64,000 nucleotides of DNA from Prochlorococcus sp. HOT208_60m_808G21 (GCA_002026015.1 MWOY01000107.1:52236-116235), one strand, 5' to 3'; positions 35,613 to 45,609 are shown, counted from the stretch's first letter. The notes: generated from the letters alone by a model not told the origin. Numbers and translations are program-made.

Positions 35613-36265
35613 ATTTTGATATAAAGTTTGATTTTCAAAGAAGAGATAGGCTTGGACTCATTGAGGCTATTTGGGGGCAAGATAAGAGTATCGACCAATT
35701 AAAAAGATTATGTAGAAATGTATTAAGTAAAAATGAGGTTGTTTTCATAACTAGGATTAATAGTGAAAAGGCTAATTATCTTTTAGATTTGTATGATTAT
35801 GCGCGATTCTATGAAGAAGCAAATTGCCTGACAATTGGGGAAAATTTTAATAAAATAATTACTAATAAAAAAGTTGCCATAATTTCAGGCGGCTCAAGCG
35901 ATTTGGCCGTAACACTTGAAGCACAATTAGCGCTTGAAATTTATGGAGTGAATTGTCAATCCTTTATAGATGTTGGAGTAGCAGGACTTCATCGATTGAT
36001 GAATCAGTTAGAAGAAATTAATAAATATGATGTATTAATAGTTTGTGCTGGAATGGAAGGAGCTTTGGCAACAGTTTTGGGCGGATTGTTGGCCCAACCG
36101 ATAATTGCAGTACCTGTCTCAGTCGGCTATGGCGTTAGTAAGGATGGGAAAACTGCTTTAAATAGTATGTTGTCAAGTTGTTCTCCAGGTATTGCAGTTA
36201 TGAATATAGATAATGGTTACGGAGCAGCAATGGCGGCTCTAAGAATTATAAAAAGTATTTCCTAA
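35609..36265 (+). CDS. larB: LarB/CpmA, pyridinium-3,5-biscarboxylate mononucleotide synthase-like
   Basis: A 218-residue protein of the PurE-related LarB family. It shows ISGGSSDLAVTLEAQLALE, DVGVAGLHRL, VCAGMEGALATVLGGLL, AVPVSVGYGVSKDGKTALNSMLSSCSPGI and DNGYGAA, the family's conserved core. LarB carboxylates and hydrolyses nicotinate adenine dinucleotide in synthesis of the nickel-pincer cofactor; in Synechococcus a homologue, CpmA, alters circadian phase. It starts inside the previous gene's stop (ATGA). LarC and LarE are not in this window. The family call is strong, the role in this organism open. Confidence 0.88.
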   Translation: MNFDIKFDFQRRDRLGLIEAIWGQDKSIDQLKRLCRNVLSKNEVVFITRINSEKANYLLDLYDYARFYEEANCLTIGENFNKIITNKKVAIISGGSSDLAVTLEAQLALEIYGVNCQSFIDVGVAGLHRLMNQLEEINKYDVLIVCAGMEGALATVLGGLLAQPIIAVPVSVGYGVSKDGKTALNSMLSSCSPGIAVMNIDNGYGAAMAALRIIKSIS

Positions 36266-36269
36266 ATAA

Positions 36270-36401
36270 TCACTTTTTTTCTGTTTCTAATAGGTTTTCT
36301 ATCCATAAATTTAGTTGTTTTGATAGCATTCCTTCCTCTCTCATTTTGATTGCTTTTATAACGACTTCAGTATTTACCCACTCTGGATATCTTTTAGGCA
36401 T
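36270..36401 (-). CDS. small hypothetical protein (43 aa)
   Basis: A 43-codon ORF below the track cutoff, ATG at 36401, TGA at 36270. The product is a charged, amphipathic helical peptide beginning MPKRYPEWVNTEVVIKAIKM and ending LLETEKK. The balanced, codon-like composition and helical periodicity are protein-like. It lies immediately beyond larB on the opposite strand. No Shine-Dalgarno sequence is seen and no family is recognised. Confidence 0.5.
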   Translation of the reverse strand: MPKRYPEWVNTEVVIKAIKMREEGMLSKQLNLWIENLLETEKK

Positions 36402-36468
36402 TTATTTTTATATTCAGTATTTTTAATTTGGTACAAATTTTTATAAAAACAAGATCTAAGTAACAAAT

Positions 36469-36636
36469 TTAATCTTTAATGTTTGATTTTGTACCTAATC
36501 TAGAAAGCTCAGATGATGTATGTTCACTTTCTACATTTTTTAATCTTTCAATTAGCTCAGAAAGATCTTTATGTGCTAACTCCCCATTTTGCTCCCATTT
36601 TAGAGACCTTGAGTTGCTATCAATTTTTTCTTCCAT
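36469..36636 (-). CDS. small hypothetical protein (55 aa)
   Basis: A 55-codon ORF below the track cutoff, ATG at 36636, TAA at 36469. The product is hydrophilic and acidic: MEEKIDSNSRSLKWEQNGEL, then a helix HKDLSELIERLKNVESEH and a Ser/Lys tail. The coiled-coil-like heptad in the middle suggests dimerisation. It sits between the 43-residue ORF and thiS on the same strand. No family is recognised. Confidence 0.5.
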   Translation of the reverse strand: MEEKIDSNSRSLKWEQNGELAHKDLSELIERLKNVESEHTSSELSRLGTKSNIKD

Positions 36637-36748
36637 TGTTAAAAATAAGTATTAAGAATATAAAACGAAAACAGTAGAAATTTGGTGATTGTTTCAAGCC
36701 TAAACTTAAAAAAATATGAAGATTTTTAATACATTAAATATTTTTCTT

Positions 36749-36958
36749 TTATCCGCCACCAACTATTGAGACAATCTCTAAATTATCACCATCTTTAAGC
36801 TTCACTTTTTCCCATTTCATTGAATTTATAATTAAATTATTTAACTCCACTACAATTGTGTTTGATTTATATCCCATATGGTTAAGGGCTGTAGATAGTA
36901 GAGCATTTTCTTGATCAAGTTCTATTTTTTTTTCTTCTCCATTTACCTTAATTTTCAT
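36749..36958 (-). CDS. thiS: thiamine biosynthesis sulfur carrier ThiS
   Basis: A 69-residue ubiquitin-like beta-grasp protein whose C-terminus ends VSIVGGG, providing the Gly-Gly that is thiocarboxylated to deliver sulfur for the thiamine thiazole ring. The N-terminal MKIKVNGEEKKIE and the LKDGDNLEIV segment are typical. Its start lies 11 bases inside the thiE 3' end, so thiS is translated as part of the ribF-thiE-thiS operon. Confidence 0.93.
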   Translation of the reverse strand: MKIKVNGEEKKIELDQENALLSTALNHMGYKSNTIVVELNNLIINSMKWEKVKLKDGDNLEIVSIVGGG

Positions 36959-38009
36959 GAGACAACTCTTTTAGAATAATCATAGCGTCTTCTTTAGGAT
37001 CTTCAGAATTCATTATTTCCGAAATTAAGGCAACCTTTTTAAACCCATTTCTTTTTAAATACGAAATATTATTTGACTTGATTCCTCCAATTGCAAACCA
37101 AGGAATATTTAAATCCTTTGTTAATGTTTTGATATTTTCAATCCCTAAAGGTTTTTTATTCTTTTTTGTTTTAGTTTCGAATACTGGCCCTATTCCTATG
37201 TAATCACAACCCTCCTTAAGAGCATTTGAAATATCAATTGCATTATTTGCACTTATACCGATTATTTTTGAATATCCTAATAGTTTTCTTGCGGTTTTTA
37301 AGTCCAAATCGTCTTGTCCAAGATGAATTCCATCCGCGTTAGATGCTAGAGCTATATCAGGTCTATCGTTAACGATAAACAAAGAATTATAACTTTTACA
37401 TAGATTTTTAATCTGAATTGCTTCTTGAAGATGATCTTGATCAGTTCCCGTTTTAAATCTATGCTGAATAATTTTTACTCCCGCAATTAAAATCTCTTCT
37501 ATTATTTCCAATAAATTTTCCTTTTGATCTGTGATTACATATAAGTCATTTTCTTTTAGTATTTTCTCCGACTTCTTACGCTTGCTGTAACTTAACAAAT
37601 CGATTTCAATAGTATAAATTTCATATCTAATTTCAGAAGCGATTTTTGAAAGCTCATGATTCTGCAGCCTTGAGAATTCTTCTATAACTCTTAATGCTTC
37701 TTGAACTCTGGCTGAATTAGAACTTATAATTTGCCCAGAAGTTTTTCTGTTGAATTGCTCTTGATGGGTCAATCCTTTACATTTGTCCTTAATGTGATTT
37801 CTAGATTGTTTATAAACTTCTAAATGATTTTTTCCTAAAATTTGTCTAAAATTTTTAATCTTTTCAACATATTTTTCTTTGCCTATACCAAATCTAGCCC
37901 AATCTTCTAATACTCTTAGTCCTTCTCTAGCTCTATCTAAATTAGCGTCAATAATTTGATAAATTCTTAAATCTTCATCGTCTTTTGTATTGGAATTCAG
38001 CATTTGCAA
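36948..38009 (-). CDS. thiE: thiamine-phosphate synthase with N-terminal extension
   Basis: The C-terminal 200 residues are the ThiE TIM barrel: YVITDQKENLLEIIEEILIAGVKIIQHR, FIVNDRPDIALASNADGIHLGQDDL, IIGISANN and YIGIGPVFETKTKKNKKP with the pyrophosphate loop. It joins HMP-PP with thiazole phosphate. The N-terminal 140 residues are an extra helical domain (DANLDRAREGLRVLEDWARF) known in cyanobacterial ThiE, hence 353 residues against the usual 210. It overlaps ribF by 13 bases and thiS by 11. Confidence 0.94.
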   Translation of the reverse strand: MQMLNSNTKDDEDLRIYQIIDANLDRAREGLRVLEDWARFGIGKEKYVEKIKNFRQILGKNHLEVYKQSRNHIKDKCKGLTHQEQFNRKTSGQIISSNSARVQEALRVIEEFSRLQNHELSKIASEIRYEIYTIEIDLLSYSKRKKSEKILKENDLYVITDQKENLLEIIEEILIAGVKIIQHRFKTGTDQDHLQEAIQIKNLCKSYNSLFIVNDRPDIALASNADGIHLGQDDLDLKTARKLLGYSKIIGISANNAIDISNALKEGCDYIGIGPVFETKTKKNKKPLGIENIKTLTKDLNIPWFAIGGIKSNNISYLKRNGFKKVALISEIMNSEDPKEDAMIILKELSHEN

Positions 38010-38935
38010 TTTATTTTTTTGTAGTTTTTAAAAATTTTCAGAGCATTATCTGTATCTTTTTTAATTTGATTAGAAAGTTGATCTATATTTTTGAACTTGA
38101 TTTGAGATCTAAGTTTTTCAACTGGTTCAACAGATAGATTTAAACCATATAGATCGATATCTTTATTTATTAAATGAACTTCAACTGCAGATGGCAATAA
38201 AGGATTTATTGTTGGTTGAGAGCCAAGATTCATAACAGATTCAATTTTTTTGTTGGAATTTTCTATAGTTGTCCAAGATGCGTAAACTCCTTCTCCAGGT
38301 AAAAATTTTCTGCCATCTATTTCAAGATTTGCAGTAGGCCATCCCATACTTTTTCCAATGCCTTTACCTTTGACAACCTTTCCATTAAAACTATAAGGCC
38401 TATTAAGAATTTTGAAAGCATTTTTCAGATCACTTTTCTCCAATAGATCTCTTATTCTGCTACTGCTGATTCTACCTTCCTTGTCTTCTAAAATTGGAAT
38501 AATTTTTAGTTTAATATCCGTATCCTTGATCATATTTTTTATTGTATTTATGTCTCCACTTCTTCTGAAACCAAATTTAAAATTAGCACCGACAGAAATG
38601 TTTTTTGCTTGTAATTGATTTATCAAAATATCGCTTACGAATTTTTCTGCACTTAATTTGGATAGTCCTAAATCAAAAGGAATCAGAACTAATTGTTCAA
38701 TCCCCAGATCTTCAAGAATAGATAGTTTTTCATAAGGGAGATCAAGTCTAAGACGCGTCTCTTTGTAAAGAACTTCTCGAGGATGAGGCCAGAAGCTTGC
38801 AATTGTTGGGGTATATTGATTTTCTTCAACTACACTTTTTATTAATTGTCTGTGGCCAGCATGAAGGCCATCAAAACTGCCAATGGCTATTGAGGTAGGA
38901 CTATTAACTTCAGATGGCGATATTAAAGAGATCAA
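37997..38935 (-). CDS. ribF: bifunctional riboflavin kinase/FAD synthetase
   Basis: RibF phosphorylates riboflavin to FMN and adenylates it to FAD. The N-terminal nucleotidyltransferase domain has SIAIGSFDGLHAGHRQLI near residue 15 and SSSRIRDLLEKSD; the C-terminal kinase domain has VVKGKGIGKSMGWPTANLEI, EGVYASW and VMNLGSQPT. Length of 312 is normal. It heads a short operon with thiE and thiS and is divergent from the DUF3611 gene across 68 bases. Confidence 0.95.
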   Translation of the reverse strand: MISLISPSEVNSPTSIAIGSFDGLHAGHRQLIKSVVEENQYTPTIASFWPHPREVLYKETRLRLDLPYEKLSILEDLGIEQLVLIPFDLGLSKLSAEKFVSDILINQLQAKNISVGANFKFGFRRSGDINTIKNMIKDTDIKLKIIPILEDKEGRISSSRIRDLLEKSDLKNAFKILNRPYSFNGKVVKGKGIGKSMGWPTANLEIDGRKFLPGEGVYASWTTIENSNKKIESVMNLGSQPTINPLLPSAVEVHLINKDIDLYGLNLSVEPVEKLRSQIKFKNIDQLSNQIKKDTDNALKIFKNYKKINCKC

Positions 38936-39003
38936 AAGATTACGTGCAATTTTATAATTTTAGTGGCAAATTTGGATTGTTTACATTTTATTCAATCAAA
39001 TGA

Positions 39004-39537
39004 ATGTCTGACAAAATTGATTTTCAGTCCCTTTCATTTGGAATGCGGCGCATCGGATGGATACGCTTTTGGGTGCAATCTATTTTAGGTGTTGTAGTTA
39101 CCGCTGTTTTGCTTTTTTCAAATGTTGTAAATAACAGCGAAGGACAGCTTGGCTTAGCTCCTGGTTTATCACTCACAACAATATCCCTGATTTTACTACT
39201 TTTTAGTCTTTGGCAAGGTTGGTTAATAGTTAGAACAGGAAGAGCAATCGCAAGCAACGCAAGACCCTCAAGAGGACAAACCGGTAAATTGATCAAACGA
39301 GGCGTAATTGTTGATTTATTTGGAATTTTGTTTGGATTAATTGGATATCAAGCTCTTATGGGAGCTTTATTTATACAAGCATCCTCTCAAACAACAGGAC
39401 AATTGATAACAGCAACATCTGATATCCCAATTACTGGTCTTGAAATATTATCAGTTCTCAGTAACACTCAAGTTATTGCCGCTCATTTTTTTGGACTTTG
39501 CTTTTCTTTATGGCTTTTAAGAAGGATTTACAAATGA
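39004..39537 (+). CDS. DUF3611 membrane protein
   Basis: A 177-residue protein with four hydrophobic segments (about residues 20-40, 52-72, 100-125 and 155-172) and the opening [19 protein letters not shown], which is the recognisable DUF3611 signature of cyanobacteria and chloroplasts. Related plant proteins (TIC21-like) sit in the chloroplast envelope, but the bacterial role is unknown. Its 3' end overlaps the convergent surE by 21 bases. Confidence 0.85.
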   Translation: MSDKIDFQSLSFGMRRIGWIRFWVQSILGVVVTAVLLFSNVVNNSEGQLGLAPGLSLTTISLILLLFSLWQGWLIVRTGRAIASNARPSRGQTGKLIKRGVIVDLFGILFGLIGYQALMGALFIQASSQTTGQLITATSDIPITGLEILSVLSNTQVIAAHFFGLCFSLWLLRRIYK

Positions 39538-40326
39538 ATTATTAATTTTAGGTAAGTTGTCTAAATTACCTCTCCAAAATAAATCTGGTTCTACAGGTGT
39601 AAGAGATATTTTATTTTCTTGTATTTGAGATACGTCACTGGGCCAGTTTTTTGGACCATATCCTTTTGATTTAAGATCTAAAACAACCTCACCTGCTAAC
39701 CAATAATAATCGTCACCTCTTGGGTCTTCCCTTTTGGTAAATTGATTTTTATATTTTCTTACAGATAATCTTGTCCAGGATAATTCTTTTATTTTGTTTT
39801 TTTCGCATGGAGGGATATTCAAATTTAATAAAAGTGAAGCTGGCCAGCCATCGTTAATTGCTTGTTCGGCAATATTAATTGCAATTTCTCCAGCAAATTC
39901 AAAATTTTTCCATTTAAAACTAGCAACACTTATTGCCATGGAGGGAACATTTTCTAACGTGCCTTCCATAGCTGCCGCGACTGTTCCTGAACAAAAAATA
40001 TCCGTCCCTAAATTCGGTCCGTGATTTATTCCAGATAGTACCAGATCAGGTTTATAATCCAAGAGTTCAGATAGTGCTAATTTGACACAATCAGCAGGTG
40101 TGCCGGAACATCCCCAAGCTTCAATTCCTTCTCCAAATAATTCGTCAGCTTTTTCCACTCTTAATGGGGATTGTAAAGTAAGACCGTGACCAGTAGCTGA
40201 TCTTTCTTGATCAGGACATACTACTTTTACTTTATGTCCTCTTTTTTGGGCTGACTTTGCTAGAGCTCTTATCCCTGCTGCGAAAACACCATCATCATTG
40301 CTAATCAATATATTTAACGGTTTCAT
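39517..40326 (-). CDS. surE: 5'/3'-nucleotidase SurE
   Basis: Metal-dependent nucleoside monophosphate phosphatase. It has the metal-binding [16 protein letters not shown] at the N-terminus (Asp10 and Asp11), [28 protein letters not shown] and the metal Asn in [22 protein letters not shown]. Length of 269 is normal. The ATG at 40326 fits the family. It is divergent from pheS across 68 bases. Confidence 0.96.
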   Translation of the reverse strand: MKPLNILISNDDGVFAAGIRALAKSAQKRGHKVKVVCPDQERSATGHGLTLQSPLRVEKADELFGEGIEAWGCSGTPADCVKLALSELLDYKPDLVLSGINHGPNLGTDIFCSGTVAAAMEGTLENVPSMAISVASFKWKNFEFAGEIAINIAEQAINDGWPASLLLNLNIPPCEKNKIKELSWTRLSVRKYKNQFTKREDPRGDDYYWLAGEVVLDLKSKGYGPKNWPSDVSQIQENKISLTPVEPDLFWRGNLDNLPKINNSFVNPS

Positions 40327-40394
40327 TAATCAATACATTTTATTTATGGACGATATTTAAGTAAGATAAAGCAATACTTATTTTTACTATATCA

Positions 40395-41402
40395 GTGAGT
40401 CAAATTGAATCATTAAGTCAAATTGAGGAAAAACTAAATAATCTTTCTCTAAAAGCAAAAAATAATATAGATAATTCTAATTCAAACGAAGAACTGGATC
40501 TATTAAGAGTTTCCTTGCTTGGAAAAAAAGGTGATTTGTCAATTATCTTAAAAACAATGGGTCAATTATCTGCTACAGATAGACCAATTATTGGCCAGAA
40601 GGCAAATTTAATAAAGACAAATTTGCAAGAACTAATAACTGAAAGAAAAAATAAACTAAATAGCGAAGCCTTAGATAAAAAGATTAAAAAAGAAAAAATT
40701 GATGTAACTATTCCTTCAATTGGAACACCCCCGGGGAATAAACATCCTTTGATTTCCACTCAAGACGAAATAATAGATATCTTTTGTGGTTTAGGATACT
40801 CAGTTGAAAGTGGTCCTGAAATAGAAACTGATTTTTATAATTTTGAGTCTCTCAACATACCCAAAAATCATCCCGCAAGAGATATGCAGGATACTTTCTA
40901 CTTAGATGAAAATCGACTTTTAAGGACCCATACTTCTCCAGTTCAGATAAGATACTTAGAAAAAAATCCTCCCCCAGTAAGAATTATTGCTCCTGGGAGA
41001 GTTTATAGGAGAGATGCAGTAGATGCTACTCATTCCCCTGTATTTAATCAGGTTGAGGTTTTATGTATCGATCAAGACATTAATTTTAGTCATTTAAGAG
41101 GAACAGTTCTTACATTTTTAAAAACCTTTTTTGGGGATATTCCTGTAAGATTTAGAGCAAGTTATTTCCCATTTACTGAACCTTCAGCAGAAGTAGACGT
41201 TCAGTGGAAAGGTAAATGGCTAGAGGTAATGGGCTGTGGAATGGTAGATCCAAAGGTATTAGAAAAATTAGGAATAGATTCTGAGAAATGGACTGGTTTT
41301 GCCGCAGGATTAGGAGTCGAGAGATTTTGTATGGTTAGACATCAGATCGACGACATCAGAAAATTTTATACAAACGATATTAGATTCTTAGAACAGTTCT
41401 AA
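40395..41402 (+). CDS. pheS: phenylalanyl-tRNA synthetase alpha subunit
   Basis: Catalytic alpha chain of the class II alpha2beta2 PheRS. An N-terminal coiled-coil tRNA-binding arm (residues 1-90) precedes the catalytic core: [57 protein letters not shown] (motif 2 region), [21 protein letters not shown] and motif 3 [17 protein letters not shown]. Length of 335 is normal. The start is GTG at 40395. pheT is not adjacent. Confidence 0.97.
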   Translation: MSQIESLSQIEEKLNNLSLKAKNNIDNSNSNEELDLLRVSLLGKKGDLSIILKTMGQLSATDRPIIGQKANLIKTNLQELITERKNKLNSEALDKKIKKEKIDVTIPSIGTPPGNKHPLISTQDEIIDIFCGLGYSVESGPEIETDFYNFESLNIPKNHPARDMQDTFYLDENRLLRTHTSPVQIRYLEKNPPPVRIIAPGRVYRRDAVDATHSPVFNQVEVLCIDQDINFSHLRGTVLTFLKTFFGDIPVRFRASYFPFTEPSAEVDVQWKGKWLEVMGCGMVDPKVLEKLGIDSEKWTGFAAGLGVERFCMVRHQIDDIRKFYTNDIRFLEQF

Positions 41403-41472
41403 TAGTATTTAATTTTTAAATTAGGATTGTCCAACAAATTAGTTTAAGATAGTCCTAGATTTAATTTTTTGA

Positions 41473-42381
41473 TTGGTACGTAAAGCAGGACTAATCGTTA
41501 ATGATGGAAAGGAACTAGCTGTTCAAACTGCAACTTCTGTTCAAAAAAAATTGGAAAAATCTAATTTTGAAGTTGTAAGAGTTAGTAGCTCTGGAGGGAT
41601 GGTTGGTTTCGCAAATCCTGATCAACATGTTCGTCCTTTGGGATATACGAATTGTGTTCCCGAGGGGTTTGATTCATTAATGGAATTTGCAATTGTTCTT
41701 GGCGGAGATGGGACTGTGCTTTCCGCTGCAAGGCAAACGGCACCCGCTAAAATTCCAATTCTTACTATAAATACTGGTCATTTAGGATTTCTTGCGGAAG
41801 CTTATTTATCTAACCTAGATGAGGCTATAGATAAAATAATTACTGGAAACTGGGATATTGAAGAAAGAACTTGCTTTATCATTAGTGTAATGAGAAATGA
41901 TCAGAGAAGATGGGAGTCTCTCTGTCTTAATGAGATGGCTCTTCATAGAGAACCTCTTACAAGTATGTGTCATTTTGAGATTTCTATAGGGCGACATGCT
42001 CCTGTGGATATCTCAGCTGATGGAGTAATTTTATCCACTCCAACCGGTTCTACTGCATATTCGTTGAGTGCTGGTGGGCCCGTAATTACACCTGATTGCC
42101 CTGTCGTACAATTAACTCCAATTGCTCCACATTCATTGGCATCAAGGGCATTGGTTTTTAATGATTCAGAGCCAGTAACTGTTTTTCCTGCAACTCCTGA
42201 AAGGTTGGTAATGGTTGTTGACGGAAACGCTGGTTGTTATGTTTGGCCTGAAGATAGAGTTTTAATAAGAAAAAGTAAACACTCAGTCAATTTTATTAGG
42301 CTTGAAGATCATGAATTTTTCCAAGTTTTAAGAAATAAACTAGGTTGGGGGTTACCTCATGTGGCTAAACCTAACAAATAA
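41473..42381 (+). CDS. nadK: NAD kinase
   Basis: ATP-dependent NAD kinase supplying NADP. It has the GGDG motif in [14 protein letters not shown] near residue 80, [20 protein letters not shown] and the conserved [24 protein letters not shown] near residue 178. Length of 302 fits the cyanobacterial form. The start is TTG at 41473. The gene is alone between pheS (70 bases upstream) and the convergent cobL. Confidence 0.96.
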   Translation: MVRKAGLIVNDGKELAVQTATSVQKKLEKSNFEVVRVSSSGGMVGFANPDQHVRPLGYTNCVPEGFDSLMEFAIVLGGDGTVLSAARQTAPAKIPILTINTGHLGFLAEAYLSNLDEAIDKIITGNWDIEERTCFIISVMRNDQRRWESLCLNEMALHREPLTSMCHFEISIGRHAPVDISADGVILSTPTGSTAYSLSAGGPVITPDCPVVQLTPIAPHSLASRALVFNDSEPVTVFPATPERLVMVVDGNAGCYVWPEDRVLIRKSKHSVNFIRLEDHEFFQVLRNKLGWGLPHVAKPNK

Positions 42382-42394
42382 CAATTGTTTAAAT

Positions 42395-43669
42395 TTATTT
42401 TTTTCCTTTTAATAAAAAAACAGGATTATTTGGTTCTAATCTTATTCCCTCAGCGATACTTAAGCTTTTATAGGTTTGAATTAAATTTAAATTTGTTTTG
42501 AAATTTTTATCTTCTAATTCCTCTTTTAGTTCTTTAATAGTTTGAATGTCAATGATTGGGATAACGATAATATCTCCAATATTCATACCTGTAGCCAGTT
42601 TTTTAATAATTTGAAGTTTGGTCTTTTTATCACATCCTCCAATTATTAATCTATTGGGTTTTTCAAAAGAACTTAAATTTCTCGTATTCAAGGTATTATT
42701 TATGTCTTCTTCAAAAATAAATTTTGGTTTAACGCTAAGCCTTTTTGAGTTTTCTAGTATTAATGACTTTGAACCAATTCTTTTATCAAAACAAAACAAA
42801 TCTAAATCAGGCCTTAATTTCAATGCTTCTAAACCAATTGACCCACAACCTGCTCCTATATCCCATATGACCCCATTTTTAGGAAGCTCTAGATCAGCCA
42901 GGATTTGAACGCGAACTTCCCTTTTCGTAAATAAATTTGGCCTATCATCAAAAGTTTTAAAAATATTGTCACTGATTGCGAAAAGTGGGAGATTATCATT
43001 TGAATAATTTTTCTTTGTTTTTGTAAGAACAACAATGTTCAAACTTGATATATCAGAGGGTAATGATTCTTTAAGATTTAATTTTCTTATATTTTCTTTG
43101 TCGAAGCCTATTTCTTCACAGAGCCAAAATTCATAGAAGTCAATCAGATTTAATTCGGTTAAGTTTTCTTTAATTATATCTAAACTTTTATTATTTGAAT
43201 CTGTAATAATAGACAAACTTGAAGGCCTTGCTTTAAGAGCCTTAACCAACTTACTAGAATCTCTACCGTGAATACTTACATTAATAGTATCTTGCCACGG
43301 AATCTTTAACTTACTAAATGCTAATTGAATGCAAGTATTTGAAGGGTAGAAACTTAACTCATCTTTTGAAAAATTTTCTAGAAGTATTCTCCCAATTCCA
43401 AACCAGAGAGGATCTCCTCTCGAAATTAAGATAACCTCATTTTTTTGATTTCGAAGCCAGTTAATAAGTTCATTATTACTTTTGCTTGCAAAAAATGATT
43501 TCTTTTTTTCTGAGTTATTTTGACTCCATGATTTAATTTTTTCAAAATATGAATTAGGTACTGCGATAGAAACTGTCTCTATAAATAAATTTTGTAATTT
43601 GAGGGGTAAATCTTCAAATTTGTAAGAATTAATCCCTACTACATGAATTTTTCTTTTTTTTTCAGTCAT
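42395..43669 (-). CDS. cobL: precorrin-6Y C5,15-methyltransferase (CbiE-CbiT fusion)
   Basis: A 424-residue corrin-ring enzyme. The N-terminal half is a CbiE-type tetrapyrrole methylase (IHVVGI start, ILISRGDPLWFGIGRILL); the C-terminal half is a CbiT-type Rossmann methyltransferase with GVIWDIGAGCGSIGLEALKL near residue 265 and a decarboxylase function. It methylates C5 and C15 of precorrin-6Y during cobalamin synthesis. Picocyanobacteria make a pseudo-B12, which fits. No other cob gene is adjacent. Confidence 0.93.
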   Translation of the reverse strand: MTEKKRKIHVVGINSYKFEDLPLKLQNLFIETVSIAVPNSYFEKIKSWSQNNSEKKKSFFASKSNNELINWLRNQKNEVILISRGDPLWFGIGRILLENFSKDELSFYPSNTCIQLAFSKLKIPWQDTINVSIHGRDSSKLVKALKARPSSLSIITDSNNKSLDIIKENLTELNLIDFYEFWLCEEIGFDKENIRKLNLKESLPSDISSLNIVVLTKTKKNYSNDNLPLFAISDNIFKTFDDRPNLFTKREVRVQILADLELPKNGVIWDIGAGCGSIGLEALKLRPDLDLFCFDKRIGSKSLILENSKRLSVKPKFIFEEDINNTLNTRNLSSFEKPNRLIIGGCDKKTKLQIIKKLATGMNIGDIIVIPIIDIQTIKELKEELEDKNFKTNLNLIQTYKSLSIAEGIRLEPNNPVFLLKGKK

Positions 43670-43722
43670 GAATATTAAATTAAAAGAAACTTATCTATTT
43701 GAATGTTTTATTAAATTATCTT

Positions 43723-44004
43723 ATGATTATTCGAGCTTTCATAATAAATCAATTGTCTGAAAGAAGAAAGAGATTACATGATTTATTATTAACTCTAATA
43801 AATAAAGATAGTGAATTTGAGTTTATTGAAGAAGATTCTAACGATTTAACATCTAGCTATTCTGAAAAAGACACTTTGAATTTATCTCGAGTTATAGAAA
43901 AAAATCGTAAAATAATCAAAAGATATCAAGCTATTGTTAGAACGGCTGTTACTCTTGATGCCCTAATGGATTCTGAAAATGAAGAAAATTACAAAATCAA
44001 ATAA
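43723..44004 (+). CDS. conserved hypothetical protein
   Basis: A 93-residue helical protein, mainly charged, from the ATG at 43723 (the track's TTG at 43699 would add eight residues). It starts MIIRAFIINQLSERRKRLHDLL, has an acidic centre EFIEEDSNDL, and ends with a basic amphipathic helix around RKIIKRYQAIVRTA. It overlaps the next gene by 26 bases. I recognise no family. Co-expression with the downstream DUF3122-like gene is likely. Confidence 0.65.
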   Translation: MIIRAFIINQLSERRKRLHDLLLTLINKDSEFEFIEEDSNDLTSSYSEKDTLNLSRVIEKNRKIIKRYQAIVRTAVTLDALMDSENEENYKIK

Positions 44005-44479
44005 AAATATTTTTTTAAAAAAAATATTACCTCTACTTCTACTGCTATCCTTTGTTTTTAACCCATTAACAGTATCCGCAGAAGTTGCAGAAACAGAAAT
44101 AAATGGGGAATTAATTAATGCCAGTAGTGAGTTTTTAAGAGATTTGGACTTTGAGACTTGGCAATTAGTAGCTTATAAATCAACTCTTTTTGAAGATAGA
44201 TTGATCTTGAGAGTAATAGGATATCCAGGAAATCTTAGGATTGATCATCCTACTGACTTGAGGGTTGAATCAGGGAGAAAACAGTGGCTTTTAGATGATA
44301 AAACATTACTTAATGTTGAATTAGCAAATGACCGAAGACAAGCTGCAGCAGAATTCGATCTTGATGAATTGATTAAAAATTTAGATAAAAATAGACCATT
44401 AAGATTATCTTTATCGGGAGTTTTTTCTGAGTTGCCTGTTCCTCCTTTTGTTGTTAAAGAGTGGAGATCAATAAATTGA
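43979..44479 (+). CDS. exported DUF3122-like protein
   Basis: A 166-residue protein with a clear signal peptide (KKILPLLLLLSFVFNPLTVSAEVAE, cleavage near Ala33) and a beta-rich mature domain: DFETWQLVAYKSTLFEDRLILRVIGYPG, DHPTDLRVES and DDKTLLNVELANDRRQAA. The pattern fits the DUF3122 family of cyanobacterial exported proteins of unknown function. It overlaps the preceding gene by 26 bases and is followed by ribD 15 bases later. Confidence 0.75.
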   Translation: MKKITKSNKNIFLKKILPLLLLLSFVFNPLTVSAEVAETEINGELINASSEFLRDLDFETWQLVAYKSTLFEDRLILRVIGYPGNLRIDHPTDLRVESGRKQWLLDDKTLLNVELANDRRQAAAEFDLDELIKNLDKNRPLRLSLSGVFSELPVPPFVVKEWRSIN

Positions 44480-44494
44480 ATTTAATTTTTGGAG

Positions 44495-45589
44495 ATGACT
44501 GAAAAAAATGTAAGCCATACAAAATGGATGAAAAGAGCAATTTTTTTGGCTTCTTTAGGTAAAAATACAACGAGTCCAAACCCAAGGGTTGGAGCAGTGA
44601 TACTTGATAAGAATGGAAAGCTCATTTCAGAAGGGTTTCATTTCAAGGCAGGGATGCCTCATGCAGAGGCAATGGCTTTTAATAATTTAAAAAAAGATGC
44701 TAAAGGTGGGTCAATTTATGTAAATCTTGAACCTTGTTGTCATCAGGGTAGAACTCCTCCATGTGTAGATAAGTTAATATCCTCTGGGATAAAAAGGGCT
44801 TACATATCTATTGAAGACCCTGATTTAAGAGTCGCTGGTAAAGGCATTAAGCTGCTAAAAGAAGCTGGAATACAAGTTCACTTAGGATTATGTAAAAAGG
44901 AGTCCTTAGATTTAAATAAGGCTTTCATTCATAGGAATATTACTAAAAGGGCATTTGGTGTTTTTAAATGGGCAATGAGTATTGATGGAAGAATAGCTTT
45001 AAAAAATGGAAAAAGTAAATGGATTACTCATGAAGAATCAAGGGCATTAGTACACTCTTTTAGAGCAGAATTTGATGCAATAATCATTGGTGGAAACACA
45101 TTAAGAAGAGATAATCCCCTCTTAACTACTAGAGGTTTAAAAAATCCTGAGCCTTTGCGGGTTGTGTTTACAAAAAGTTTAGACCTGCCAACAAAATCTA
45201 ATCTTTGGGATTGTAATAAGGCAAAAACATTAGTTATTTATGATTCTTCAACAGCAAATGAAGACTTCCTCACTAGGCTTCCAAAGTCTGTTGAAGTTGA
45301 AAAGGTATCATCAGATAATCCAGAGTTAATTTCAGAAATTCTTGCTAGTAGAGGGTGTAATAAAGTTCTCTGGGAATGTGGCCCAAGATTGGCTACTGCC
45401 GCAATCAAATCTAACTGTATACAAGAGATTATTACCTTTATTGCTCCAAACATTTTAGGTGGAGAAAGTTGTATGAATCCTGTTGGTGATTTTGAATTTG
45501 AAGAAATGCATGAAATTATTCAATTAAGTGATTCTCAGGTAAGTTTGATAGGCAATGATATATGCGTTAAGAGTTCATTCAAAAACTAA
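44495..45589 (+). CDS. ribD: riboflavin biosynthesis deaminase/reductase
   Basis: RibD carries out the second and third steps of riboflavin synthesis. The N-terminal zinc deaminase domain has GMPHAEAMAF and LEPCCHQGRTPPCVDKLI with the zinc Cys residues; the C-terminal reductase domain has KWAMSIDGRIAL, SKWITHEESRALVHSFRAEFDAIIIGGNTLRRDNPLLTTR and LWECGPRLA. Length is 364 from the ATG at 44495; a TTG six bases upstream is the track's choice. ribF is at 37997. ftsH lies about 115 bases downstream. Confidence 0.95.
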   Translation: MTEKNVSHTKWMKRAIFLASLGKNTTSPNPRVGAVILDKNGKLISEGFHFKAGMPHAEAMAFNNLKKDAKGGSIYVNLEPCCHQGRTPPCVDKLISSGIKRAYISIEDPDLRVAGKGIKLLKEAGIQVHLGLCKKESLDLNKAFIHRNITKRAFGVFKWAMSIDGRIALKNGKSKWITHEESRALVHSFRAEFDAIIIGGNTLRRDNPLLTTRGLKNPEPLRVVFTKSLDLPTKSNLWDCNKAKTLVIYDSSTANEDFLTRLPKSVEVEKVSSDNPELISEILASRGCNKVLWECGPRLATAAIKSNCIQEIITFIAPNILGGESCMNPVGDFEFEEMHEIIQLSDSQVSLIGNDICVKSSFKN

Positions 45590-45609
45590 TTTTTAAGATG
45601 TTTCGCATG

